Shown: piece by piece, positions 55,326 to 64,000 of the stretch
Layout: each line of letters begins with the position of its first letter
How positions within the stretch are numbered: the stretch's first letter is position 1
The notes under the pieces: generated by a model
Databases searched by the model: none
Told to the model about the DNA's origin: nothing
Seen by the model: the letters and a program-made list of their open reading frames with translations, nothing else
DNA from: Elephas maximus indicus
Lineage: Eukaryota; Chordata; Mammalia; Proboscidea; Elephantidae
Direction of reading: 5' to 3'
Assembly: GCF_024166365.1 (NCBI RefSeq)
Contig: NC_064831.1
Coordinates: 27,270,768 to 27,334,767, forward strand
DNA length: 64,000 bases
Translations under genes and position numbers: made by a program

Positions 55326-55541
55326 TGTAGTTGCTGTTAGACGTCATTGAGTCTGATTCATAGCAACCCTATGTACAACAATGAAACACTGTCCAGTCCT
55401 GTGTCATCCTTACAGTCGTCATGTTTGAGCCCATTGCTGCAGCCACTGTGTCAATCTGTCTTATTAAGGGTCTTCTTCATTGACCCTCTACTCCACCAAG
55501 CATGATGTCCTTCAGGGACTGGTCCCTCGTGATAATGTGTC
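55326..55541 (-). mobile_element. RTE-type LINE, 3' part, interrupted by MaLR
   Basis: Antisense RTE: the tail cgtcattgagtctgattcat, then tgatgtccttcagggactgg, up to the start of the MaLR LTR. It continues at 57915. Confidence 0.85.
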
Positions 55542-56032
55542 TGTTGTGGCTTGAATTGTATCCCCCCAAGATGTGTCAGCTTGGCTAGGCCATGATTCCC
55601 AGTATTGTGTGACTGTCTACTATTTTGTCATCTTATGTGATTTTCCTCTGTGTTGTAAATCCTACCTCTATGATGTTAATGAGGCAGGATTAGAGGCAGT
55701 TATGTTAATGAGGAAGGACTCAGTCTACAAGATTATGTTGTATCTTGAGTCAATCTCTTTTGAGATATAAAAGAGAGAAGCAAAAAGAGAGACAGAGGAA
55801 CCTTATGCCACCAAGAATGAAGAACTAAGAGGGGAGTGTGTCCCCGTGCTTAGAAAGGGGAAGATTGATGACAAAGACCTTCCCCAGAGCTGACAGAGAG
55901 AAAGCCTTTCCCTGGAGCTGGCACCCTGAAATCAGACCTCTGGCCTCCTATTCTGTGAGAGAATAAATTTCTCTTTGTTAAAGCCATCCATTTGTGGTAT
56001 TTCTGTTATAGCAGCACTAGATAAGTAAGACA
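55542..56032 (+). repeat. MaLR 5' LTR
   Basis: Starts TGTTGTGGCTTGAATTG and ends GTAAGACA, with a polyadenylation-type AATAAA near 55962. Similar to 57391-57914 and to the reverse of 26773-27295. Confidence 0.88.
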
Positions 56033-56644
56033 GAATTTGGTACTGAGAGTGGGGTGCTGCTCTAACAGATACCTAAAATGTGGAAACAGATTTGAAACTG
56101 TGAATGAATAGAGGCTGGAAGTGTTTTAAAATGCGTGATAGTAAAAGCCTAGAATATCATCTTAAGGAGCCTGTTGGTGGAATTATGGACATCAAAGACA
56201 ATTCTGTTGAGGACTCAGAAGGAAGTGAGGATAGCTGTAACTCTGGAGATGGCCCAGACAGTGAGAAGCAGCAGCAGAGAAATGGCAGCAACAGCACTAG
56301 GAGACCAGTGTGAGACAGCGCTAGAGCCAACACACGGAGCAAGAGAGCTGAGTGCCTTTGTACGTGAGGCTTCCTGGTTGAGTGGGGTGCCTCCAAGCAC
56401 TTATTGGTGTCTAGGCTTGCTGAGCTATGGAGCAAGAGAGCTGAGTGCCTTCTGGTTGAAGTTTATTGGTGGAATGGGGTGCCTCTAGGCACTTATTGGT
56501 GGAGCTAAAGAGCTTTGGAACACTTGCCCCAGCAGGGCAGATGTGGGCAGCAAGGCCTGAGGGGCCAAGAGGCCAAAGAACCAGGAAAAAGAAGCTGAAG
56601 AGACAAGGAACACAGGAAGCAGAGCTGCCTCAGTCTCAAAGGGC

Positions 56645-56764
56645 AGGACCATGACCTCTGGAGTTTGTAAGGGTGGAGCCATGGCCTCTGGGGTTTCAAA
56701 GAGTGGAGCCATGGCCTCTGGGGTTTCAAGGAGTGGGGCCACAGCCTCCTAGGTTTTGAAGAGT
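56645..56764 (+). repeat. 30-bp tandem repeat, 4 units, in MaLR interior
   Basis: Units begin at 56645, 56675, 56705 and 56735; the core is ggagccatggcctctggggt. MaLR internal regions are known for such minisatellites. Confidence 0.9.
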
Positions 56765-57390
56765 CACATTTTCACCAACTGAGTTCCGGAGTGTGGGACT
56801 GTCTTTCACAAGTACCAGTGGGATGGGGCCAAATCTGCCCAAAGCTGTGGAGGCAGGGCTGCCATACCCAATGGGCAGAAGAATGGAGCCTGCCAGGGCA
56901 AAGGGGGTATGGTTGCCAATCAGGTGGAATAGGAGAATGGGGCCACCCAAAGCTGAGGGAGCAGAGTTGCTGTTCCACTGGGTCTGGAAGGTGGAGCTGA
57001 AACCCAGGGCTGAGGGGCCTCCAGCGAGAATCCAGAGAGTGTGGCCAACACCCAGAATCTGGAGGGCAGGGCCATTGCCTAAATGCTTCCAGGGAACGGA
57101 GGATTATTTTCAAGCCTTGAGAGCTAATGTAATGTGTTCAGCTGACTAGTTTGGTGCCTGTTATCTCCTCTTTCCCTCCAGTTTCTTGCACTTGTAATGG
57201 AAATGTCTAGCTTGTTCTGTTCCACCATCATACTTTGGAACCAGATAACTTGTATTCTAGATTTCACAGATGAAGGGGAATTTTTTTAATTTGGGACTTG
57301 GAGTTGAGTCAAGACTTTTGCTATGATATGATAGGGTGAATGTATTTACATGTGGCAAGGACATGAATTTTTGGAAGCCAAAATGTGGAA

Positions 57391-57914
57391 TTTTATGAAT
57401 TGAATTATGTAGGTCAACTTGGCTAGGCCATGATTCCCAGTGCATGATTCCCAGTGTCATGTGATTATTCACCATGCTGTCATCTGATGTGATTTTCCTA
57501 TGTGTTGTAAATCTTACTTCTATGATGTTCATGAAGCAGGATTAGAGGCAGTTATGGTAATGAAGCAGGACTCAATCTATAAGAGTTAGGTTGTGTTTTG
57601 CATCAATCTCTTTTGAGATATAAAAGAGAGAAGTGAGGAGAGAGAGAGGGGAATCTCATCCCACCAAGAACGAAGAACCAGGAGGTGAGCAGGTCCTTTG
57701 GACTTGGGGTCCCTGGGCTGAGAAGCTTCTAGGCCAGGAGAAGATTGATGACAAGGGCCTTCCTCCAGAGCCAGCAGAGAGAGAAAGACTTCCCCTGGAG
57801 CTGGCACCCTGAATTCAGACTTCTGGCCTCCTAGACTGTGAGAGAATAAATTTTTCTTTGTAAAGCCATCCACTTGTAGTATTTCTGTTACAGCAGCACT
57901 AGATGACTAAGACA
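57391..57914 (+). repeat. MaLR 3' LTR
   Basis: Matches the 5' LTR along its length, and carries a second cgattcccagtg-like duplication near 57430-57450. Ends ACTAAGACA. The left boundary is approximate. Confidence 0.85.
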
Positions 57915-58160
57915 ATGTTGAAAGTAGCTCCTGGCTTCCAAGGAGCATTCTGGCTGCACTTCTTCCACGACAGGTTTGTTTGTTCAGTCCATGGTATATT
58001 CGATGCTCTTCCCCAACACTAAATTCGAAAGCATCAATTCTTCAATTTTCCTTATTCATTGTCCAGCTTTCATGTGCTTATGAAGTGATTGAAAGTACCA
58101 TGACTTGGGTCAGGTGCACCTTAGTCCTCAAGGTGACACCTTTGCTTTTTAACACTTTAA
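57915..58160 (-). mobile_element. RTE-type LINE, continuation after MaLR
   Basis: Antisense RTE sequence resumes (aaggagcattctggctgcac, then ttcattgtccagctttcatg), following on from 55541. Confidence 0.88.
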
Positions 58161-58288
58161 GGGATCACACATGGATCCCCAGCTGATTATAGGAATGGTA
58201 CAGGACCAAGCACCTTTTCGTTTTGTTGTGCATGGAGTTACCATGAGCCAAGGGCTGACTAGACAGCAGATAGCAACAACAAAAAGCT
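58161..58288 (+). mobile_element. RTE/SINE 3' end, sense
   Basis: ggatcacacatggatcccca, tttgttgtgcatggagttac, ending atagcaacaacaaaaag; the same body as 11840-12183. Confidence 0.75.
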
Positions 58289-58560
58289 ATAAGACAACAG
58301 TTGCTCAAAAATTAGGAAGGGATAAATGAATTTAAACTGTATTAAGGTTTTTTGCATCATCCAGGAAGTGTTAAAAGCACTTTTTTTCCTTTGCTGTCTA
58401 CTTTAGCTTCCTACCTCCTTGGTGATTTTCTTGGTGTTTATTCTACTTGGGATTCATTTAGCTTTTTGAATCTGAGCAGTGTATCTTTCATTTGTTTTAG
58501 AAAAAAAGCAGATGTTGTTATTGCTTCTATCCCATTCTCTTCTTCTCCTCCTTGTAGGGG
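58289..58560. repeat. Old L1-like fragment
   Basis: The stretch tattctacttgggattcatt, then agctttttgaatctgagcag resembles the antisense L1 text at 20650-20700. Confidence 0.45.
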
Positions 58561-58564
58561 AACT

Positions 58565-58750
58565 AACTCATCCCTGTTTTTCTGAGACTTTCCTGGTTTT
58601 ATCACTGAAACTCCCATGACCAGAAACTTCCATAGTCCCAGGCAGAATGGGGTGGTTTGCCTGGGACTGTCTCAGTTTTAAAATCCAAAATACCACATTC
58701 TTGGACACCATCTCAGTCCTGGGTAATCCGAACAGTTGGTTAATATTGGT
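58565..58750. repeat. Possible DNA-transposon fragment
   Basis: gactttcctggttttatcac, then ccaggcagaatggggtggtt and agtcctgggtaatccgaaca resemble a short nonautonomous DNA element. I cannot name the family. Confidence 0.3.
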
Positions 58751-58896
58751 ATGAAATCTAATTACCATAGGTTAGACCTTGTCACCACACCTTTCAACAT
58801 TTCACCACTCTCTTAACCAGAGGAAGCCAGCACTTAATCTCTCTTACTGTTTTCTAATAGGACTTCCTTCCCACATGCTACAAATTGGTAAATTCT

Positions 58897-59532
58897 TGTA
58901 GGGGAAAAGCAGGGGTGAATGTGGAGCCAACCCTGTTGTACATCCCGTCTCTTGGGGCTAAGAGCCTTTCAAGTCCTTCCTGCATCTACTGCCTCCATAT
59001 CTTGAAACAATTGTTTTATGTGTTATGTCTAGCATTTATATTTATTTCCTGTTAGTCCTGTAGGGTAATGCTATTCAGCTATATGCATCCCCTCCCTAAT
59101 GGAATCAGCTTTGCTCTTCCCGGAAGCATGCTGGGGATAAATTCAGGATGGACTTGGGCTAAGGTACAAGGCCAGGAGTGGCATGACTGGGCCAGCGGCC
59201 AAGGCTGAAGAATGTCTTAGCAACACAAAGGAAAACATCTGGGCCTGGATGTGAAGTCCCTGGGAGCAATGACTGCCCAAGGATGTGGGAGGAAACAATG
59301 AGCCTTGGTTCCAACTGGAACAGCATCTAAGCTTGGGCCCCTTGCTAGATGGTTGCGAAAAGTACTCCAGCTGGCCGCCACTGGAGAGCAGCTGCTTGCC
59401 CATGTTAGTAAGTTTGCCTGAATAAACGTATGAATCTGGAAAGGGCTATGTGTCAGTTCTTCAGATTATCTGCCAGGATGCACAGCGAGGGTCTTTCCTT
59501 GCTGGGGCTGTCCCCCAAAAGTCCAATACAAG
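58897..59532 (+). repeat. Possible solo LTR
   Basis: Starts TGTAGGGGAAAAGCAGGG and could end CAATACA; AATAAA at 59421-59426 sits about 110 bp from the end, the layout of an ERV LTR. No family is recognised and no clean target duplication is seen. Confidence 0.4.
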
Positions 59533-59607
59533 CAATTTGTTCATAATTGTATCTTAATTAAAGCCTTTGTATTATTATGTATATAGTGGTTTTATATATT
59601 ATTAAAA

Positions 59608-59766
59608 AAAAAAAAAGTTGCCATTGAGTTGATTACGACTCACATCGACCCTATAGGACAGGGTAGAACTGCCCCATAGGGTTTCCAAGGAGTGGCTGGT
59701 GGATTCCAACTGCTGGCCTTTTTGTTAGCAGCCTAGCCCTTAACCACTGTGCCACCAGGGATCCTT
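59608..59766 (-). mobile_element. AfroSINE
   Basis: Antisense copy: gttgccattgagttgattac through ccaccagggatcc. Confidence 0.93.
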
Positions 59767-59849
59767 ATATATAATTAGTGGCTATAATTTTTAGAAATAA
59801 AATAGCTTAGAATATAATTACAAATTATTTTAAAATGTCTTTAGTGTTG

Positions 59850-60730
59850 GAAGGAGAGTGAATGAGGGTAGATTTAGTACTAGTTATCAGAGAAAAATAC
59901 AAGCTTAGTAATTGGTAAATTTATGAAGATGACCACAAGTAGAAAAGAGACATAGATAATCAAAAAGATCAGAATGGAGGGGAAAGATAAAAGAAGAAAA
60001 ATGTGATTAAGTCAGGCAACATGAAGAAAATAATAAAAAGAAAAAAAAGTAAACTGTAATACAAGAAGATTTAACCTACATACTTCCCCCATGTAAATTC
60101 AAATATCACTGATTAAAATGTTCGCTTTCAATCTGGATCAAAAATTAAAATTCAGTTGTGTAATTTTCCATTTAAAAGTCCAATTAATTACCTTAAAAAT
60201 AAGATGAAAACGTTTTGCAAAAATTTAAAAGGATCAAAAATTAGAAAAAATTAAAATAAAAATATGAACAAAGATGTGTTGTCCTGTTATGAAAGAAATA
60301 CAACTGAAATGCATCCAGCTGGACTATTAAAATTTTTAAAAATGCATTTAGATTTGGTAATTTTACTTAGAATCAATTCTAATTAAATAATCCAGAATTT
60401 TTTCAGAGATCTGTGTACAAGGAAGGCAAAACAATTTGGAGATAAACGAAAAGTTCAATAGTGGTGTAATCACGATATAAAATTTGGTATATTCATAGAA
60501 TAATTAGAGTTTTTAAAGGTTAGGCTCTAGATAAATTATTTTTACATTGAAAGGGTCATGATTTAATGAGAAACATTTAAAGTATATATACAAGATTGTG
60601 CCAATTATTAAAACTATAAAGATACAAAAATATGCATATAATAAAAGATATGCAAAAATATTAAGGACAGTTATTTTTGAATTATGGGAGTTTTTATGAC
60701 TTTTTAATATATTTCGGCATTTTTCAAGGT
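59850..60730 (+). mobile_element. Old L1 or HAL1, 3' end, sense
   Basis: Very A-rich sequence; aagtatatatacaagattgt, then atatgcatataataaaagat and ttgaattatgggagttttta follow the 3' end pattern of HAL1/old L1. Confidence 0.6.
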
Positions 60731-60904
60731 TTCTACTTTAGTATGTATTACTTTAAAGATCACATAGAACGGTAAAAATATTTTAGCAAACAACTGGATA
60801 GAATCAAACAGAAATGATTAGACATAAGGAAAGAACTCAGAGCACTGACTTTAATGCATGGAAGGGGCTGATCCTCCTCTAATAGGATGTTTTACTGACA
60901 AATT

Positions 60905-61135
60905 CCATAAGACTTTTAACTCAGGACTTCAAGCCTTTCATTTTGGTTCAAACCCCTGCTGAGAATTTGCATTTCCACCACAGATATACTGAATGAGAAT
61001 CTACATTTTAACAAGATCCCAAGGTGACTCTTATGTATAATAAATTTCAAGACCCACTGGTCTACTAGTGATTCCTAAGCAGCAGCATTATCATCACCTG
61101 GAAACTGGTTAGAATTGCAAATTATCTTCAGAAGG
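60905..61135. repeat. MER5A-type DNA transposon, two pieces
   Basis: ctgctgagaatttgcatttc, acatttt, aacaagatcccaaggtgact and catcacctggaaactggtta are MER5A phrases (hAT-Charlie nonautonomous). Confidence 0.7.
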
Positions 61136-61753
61136 AACCAGTATGTAGCTAGCTCTAACTCAAACAAGTATGAACAATAAGACAGAAGTATTTTCTCACA
61201 AGAGAGGAAATCTCTTAAGTGAGGGTAATGGAGGGGGCCTGGGGTTGAATGATTCAGTACAGTGGTGTCGTCATTGACCAAGTTTATTTTTGGCTCTCAT
61301 ACTGTCATCCACAGCACGTGCCTCCATCCTAAGACTGAGTTGCCTCCTGGAGGCAACACAGCTGCCCACAGTAATTGGGAATAGTGCTTCTTTGTTCATA
61401 CACGGAGATATCAAGAAAGATTTTCCCCTGCTCATAGAATTTGCCTTTTCTTTTGGTCTGACCAACTTGCTCATCCCAGGTGACTAATCATTGATCCAAT
61501 AATGTTTCCTGGAAAAATGCCATTTGCTGATGAGCATAAACCATGGTTGGATGCAGAGTAAGAAAGCAACATTGCCACCTAAATCTTCTAATAACTCGTT
61601 ATGGATTCTATTTTCTTGGATATTATTGTAATTATTTTGTGCCTGAGCCGGGCACTCCTCTGTGAAACAATGCTTTGTATCCCAAATCAGCCTGAGGGAT
61701 CACCGGGCTGACGTGCAAATTCCTCAAGAATCCTGGCCTTAATTTCCCCATCT
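61136..61753. other. Unassigned spacer
   Basis: Unique sequence; a 65-codon ORF on + (61290-61487) has no recognisable homology. Confidence 0.35.
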
Positions 61754-61765
61754 AATCCGTGTTAG

Positions 61766-61935
61766 GAAACCCTGGTGGCATAGGGGTTAAGTGCTACGGC
61801 TGCTAACCGAAGAGTCAGCAGTTTGAATCCACCAGGCACTCCCTGGAAACTCTATGGGGGCAGTTCTACTCTGTCCTATAGGGTCGCTGAGTCAGAACCG
61901 ACTCAATGGCACTGGGTTTGGTTTTTTTTGGTTTT
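61766..61935 (+). mobile_element. AfroSINE
   Basis: Sense copy flanked by the exact 12-bp repeat aatccgtgttag (61754-61765 and 61936-61947). Confidence 0.95.
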
Positions 61936-61947
61936 AATCCGTGTTAG

Positions 61948-62101
61948 GGAGCCCTCATGGAGAAATGGTTAAGAGCTCCGCTGCTAACGCAAATGTTGGG
62001 AGCTTGAATCCCTGAGCAATCCTCGGAAACACTTATGGGGCAGCTCTACTCTGCCCTATAGGTCCTTATAAGTTGAAATTGACTCAGCATTAATGGGTTT
62101 T
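61948..62101 (+). mobile_element. AfroSINE, diverged
   Basis: Sense copy, ggagccctcatggagaaatg through actcagcattaatgggtttt; older than its neighbour, which inserted directly upstream. Confidence 0.88.
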
Positions 62102-63719
62102 TGGTTTTTAGGTAAAAGTTTACAGTGCGAATTAGTTTCTCGTTCAAAAATCTTAAACAAATTTGTTTATGACATTGATTGCAATCCCTTCAATGTGTCA
62201 GCAATCACCCCCTTTCCACCTTGGGTTCTCCGTGTTGATTTATCCAGTTTTCCTGTCCCTTCCTGCCTTCGTGTGTTTACTTTTGAGCAGGTGTTACCCA
62301 TTTGGTCTTGTATACTTGATTGAACTAAGAAGCACATTCCTTATGTGTGTTATTATTTGTTTTATAGGCCTGTTTAATCTTTGGTAGAAAGGTGAACTTT
62401 AGTTCTGAGTTAGCATGGTGCTTGGGGCCATAGAAGCGGGTGTTCCTCCAGTCCCTGTCAGACCAGAAAGCCTGGTCTTGTTTTGTGAATTTGTATTTTC
62501 TTCTACATTATTTTCATGCTCTGTCTGGGATCCACTACTTTGATTCCTGTCAGAGAGGTCAGTGCTGGTAGCCAGGCACCATCTAGCTCTTCTGTGCTTA
62601 GGCTGGTGGATGTTGAAGTTCGAATGGTCCATTAGTCCTTGGAACTAATATTTTCCTTGTGGCTGGTTTTCTTTATTCTTTGCCCCGGATGGGATGGGAC
62701 CACTAGATGTATTTTAGATAGCTGTTTGCAAGCTTTTTAGACCTTGATGCTACTCATCAAAGTAGATGGTAGAACATTTTTTTATGAGCTATGTTATGCC
62801 AATTGACCTAGATGTCCCCCGAGACCATGGTCCCCAGACCTCAACCCCAGTAACTTGGTCCTTCCAGGTGTTTGGATGTGTCTAGGAAGCCTATATGACT
62901 TTGACTTGGTCAAGTTGTGCTGACTTCCCCCATTGTGTATTGTTTTTCCCTTCACCAAAGGTAACACTTGTCTACTATCTAGTTAGTGATTTCACCTTTC
63001 TACCCACGCCTTCCCCAGTAAACATCAAAAGTTTTTTTTTTTCTTTTCTGTGTATAAACCTTTTCTTGAGTTTTCATATTAGTGGTCTCATACATTATTT
63101 GTCCTCTTGTGACTGACTTATTTCACTCAGCATAATGCCCTTCAGATTCACCCATGTTGTGAGATGTTTCGAGGATTCATCATTGTTCTTTATCATTGCA
63201 TAGTATTCCGTTGTCTGTATGTACCACAATTTGCTTACCATCCAACTGTTGATGGGCACTTAGGTTATTTTCATCTTTTTGCTTTTGTGAATAATGCTGC
63301 AATAAACATGGGTGTGCATATTTCTATTTGTGTGATGGCTCTTATTTCTCTAGAATATATTTCCAGGAGTGGGATTTCTATATCTAGCTTTTTAAGGAGG
63401 TGCCATATTGTTTTCCTAGTGGTTGTACCATTTTATATTTCCACAATCAGGGCAGCCTATCCAACATTTGTTATTTTCTGTTTTTCTTATTTGTGCCAGT
63501 AATGTTAGGGTGAGATGGTATCTCATTGTGGTTTTGATTTGCATTTCTTTAATGGCTAATGATCACAAGCATTTTCTTATGTGTCTGTCAGCTACCTGAA
63601 TGTCTTCTTTGGTGAAGTGTCTGTTCATATCCTGTGCCCATATTTTAATTGGATTTTTTATCTTTTTGTTGTTGAGGTGTTGAAGTATACTATAGATTTT
63701 AGATCCATATTTGTGCCCT
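62102..63719 (-). mobile_element. L1 fragment, 3' UTR and ORF2 C-terminus
   Basis: Parallel to 46850-48420: taggtaaaagtttacagtg, tgtcagaccagaaagcctgg-like blocks, then tcagcataatgcccttcaga and ctcattgtggttttgatttg (ORF2 end, antisense). 5' truncated near 63719. Confidence 0.88.
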
Positions 63720-64000
63720 TTCCAAGGAAAGATGATTCAACAGAATGAGGAAATTATCCAACAATATCATTAATATCACATGCAAGTAAATTTTTGCTGA
63801 AGATCGTTCAAAAGCAGTTGCAGCAGAACACTGACAGGAAACTGCCAGAAATTCAAGCTGGATTCAGAGGATGTGGAATGAAGGATATCATTTCTGATGT
63901 CAGATGAATCTTGACTGAAAGCAGAGACTACCAGAAAGATATTTACTTGTGTTTTATTGACTATGCAAAGGCATTCAATTGTGTGGATCATAACAAATTA
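63720..64000 (+). mobile_element. RTE-type LINE, reverse transcriptase region (runs off the window)
   Basis: The + strand reads, with a stop, as an RTE ORF2 RT segment: IQAGFRGCGMKDIISDVR, then DYQKDIYLCFIDYAKAFN (the FxDYxKAF motif of RTE/BovB RTs). It continues past position 64000. Confidence 0.85.

Larger units (their letters stand above)
55542..57914 (+). mobile_element. Complete MaLR (ERVL-MaLR) retrotransposon
   Basis: Two direct LTRs flank a 1.36-kb internal region that opens with the primer-site-like ggtactgagagtggggtgct and reads like MaLR internal sequence (atggacatcaaagacaattc). It carries no intact gene, as usual for MaLRs, which depend on ERVL proteins (family knowledge). It splits an RTE copy. 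Confidence 0.88.

Noticed and set aside
56104-57149. ORFs in the MaLR interior on both strands
   Set aside because: MaLR internal regions are non-coding; the ORFs overlap, have no homology and include a 30-bp tandem repeat.
1-64000. CRISPR arrays, operons, phage or other prokaryotic systems
   Set aside because: All content is eukaryotic (spliced gene, SINEs, LINEs, LTR elements). The only regular repeat (13893-14410) has no spacer pattern.

Overview
This is a nuclear mammalian window. It carries dozens of copies of a tRNA-derived SINE whose 3' end is shared with an RTE-type LINE. That combination is typical of Afrotheria and most abundant in the elephant/sirenian/hyrax group, so an elephant-like paenungulate is the most likely source (inference from repeat content). 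There is no bacterial or phage content, and most long ORFs in the window are chance ORFs or decayed transposon frames.

The one host gene is MAP9 (microtubule-associated protein 9, also called ASAP), on the + strand. Its CpG-island promoter and untranslated first exon lie at about 7740-8420, its start codon at 8653 and its stop at 41795-41797. I could place 13 coding exons, each with GT-AG introns and matching phase. They give a 644-residue protein (638 with an alternative exon 4 donor), close to the human length of 647. The exons are 8653-8727, 9443-9527, 10752-11090 (or 11072), 17653-17852, 22295-22388, 24543-24790, 26610-26680, 28867-29035, 29778-29867, 32871-33032, 33195-33340, 33519-33651 and 41675-41797. 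The C-terminal half is a long charged helix holding five tryptophans 43-44 residues apart.

Left flank (1-7740): a decayed class I endogenous retrovirus on the - strand (about 34-5305), an L1 fragment, an AfroSINE, a TA/CA-rich simple repeat with a perfect 25-bp inverted repeat, an RTE fragment and a MIR. MAP9 introns hold MIR, L2, old L1, AfroSINE, MaLR LTR and RTE copies, and a 40-bp minisatellite of about 13 units in intron 4. Right flank (42600-64000): SINEs, an 8-kb L1 on the - strand (46832-54830) with tandemly repeated 5' UTR segments, a complete MaLR retrotransposon (55542-57914) inserted into an RTE copy, a possible solo LTR, an old L1, MER5A, a second L1 3' end and the start of an RTE reverse transcriptase frame at the window edge.

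I found no undescribed gene system. The points most worth a second look are the 43.5-residue tryptophan periodicity in MAP9, the start-stop upstream ORF and paired X-box-like motifs at its 5' end, the in-frame tandem donors of exon 4, and several readable nested-insertion histories.
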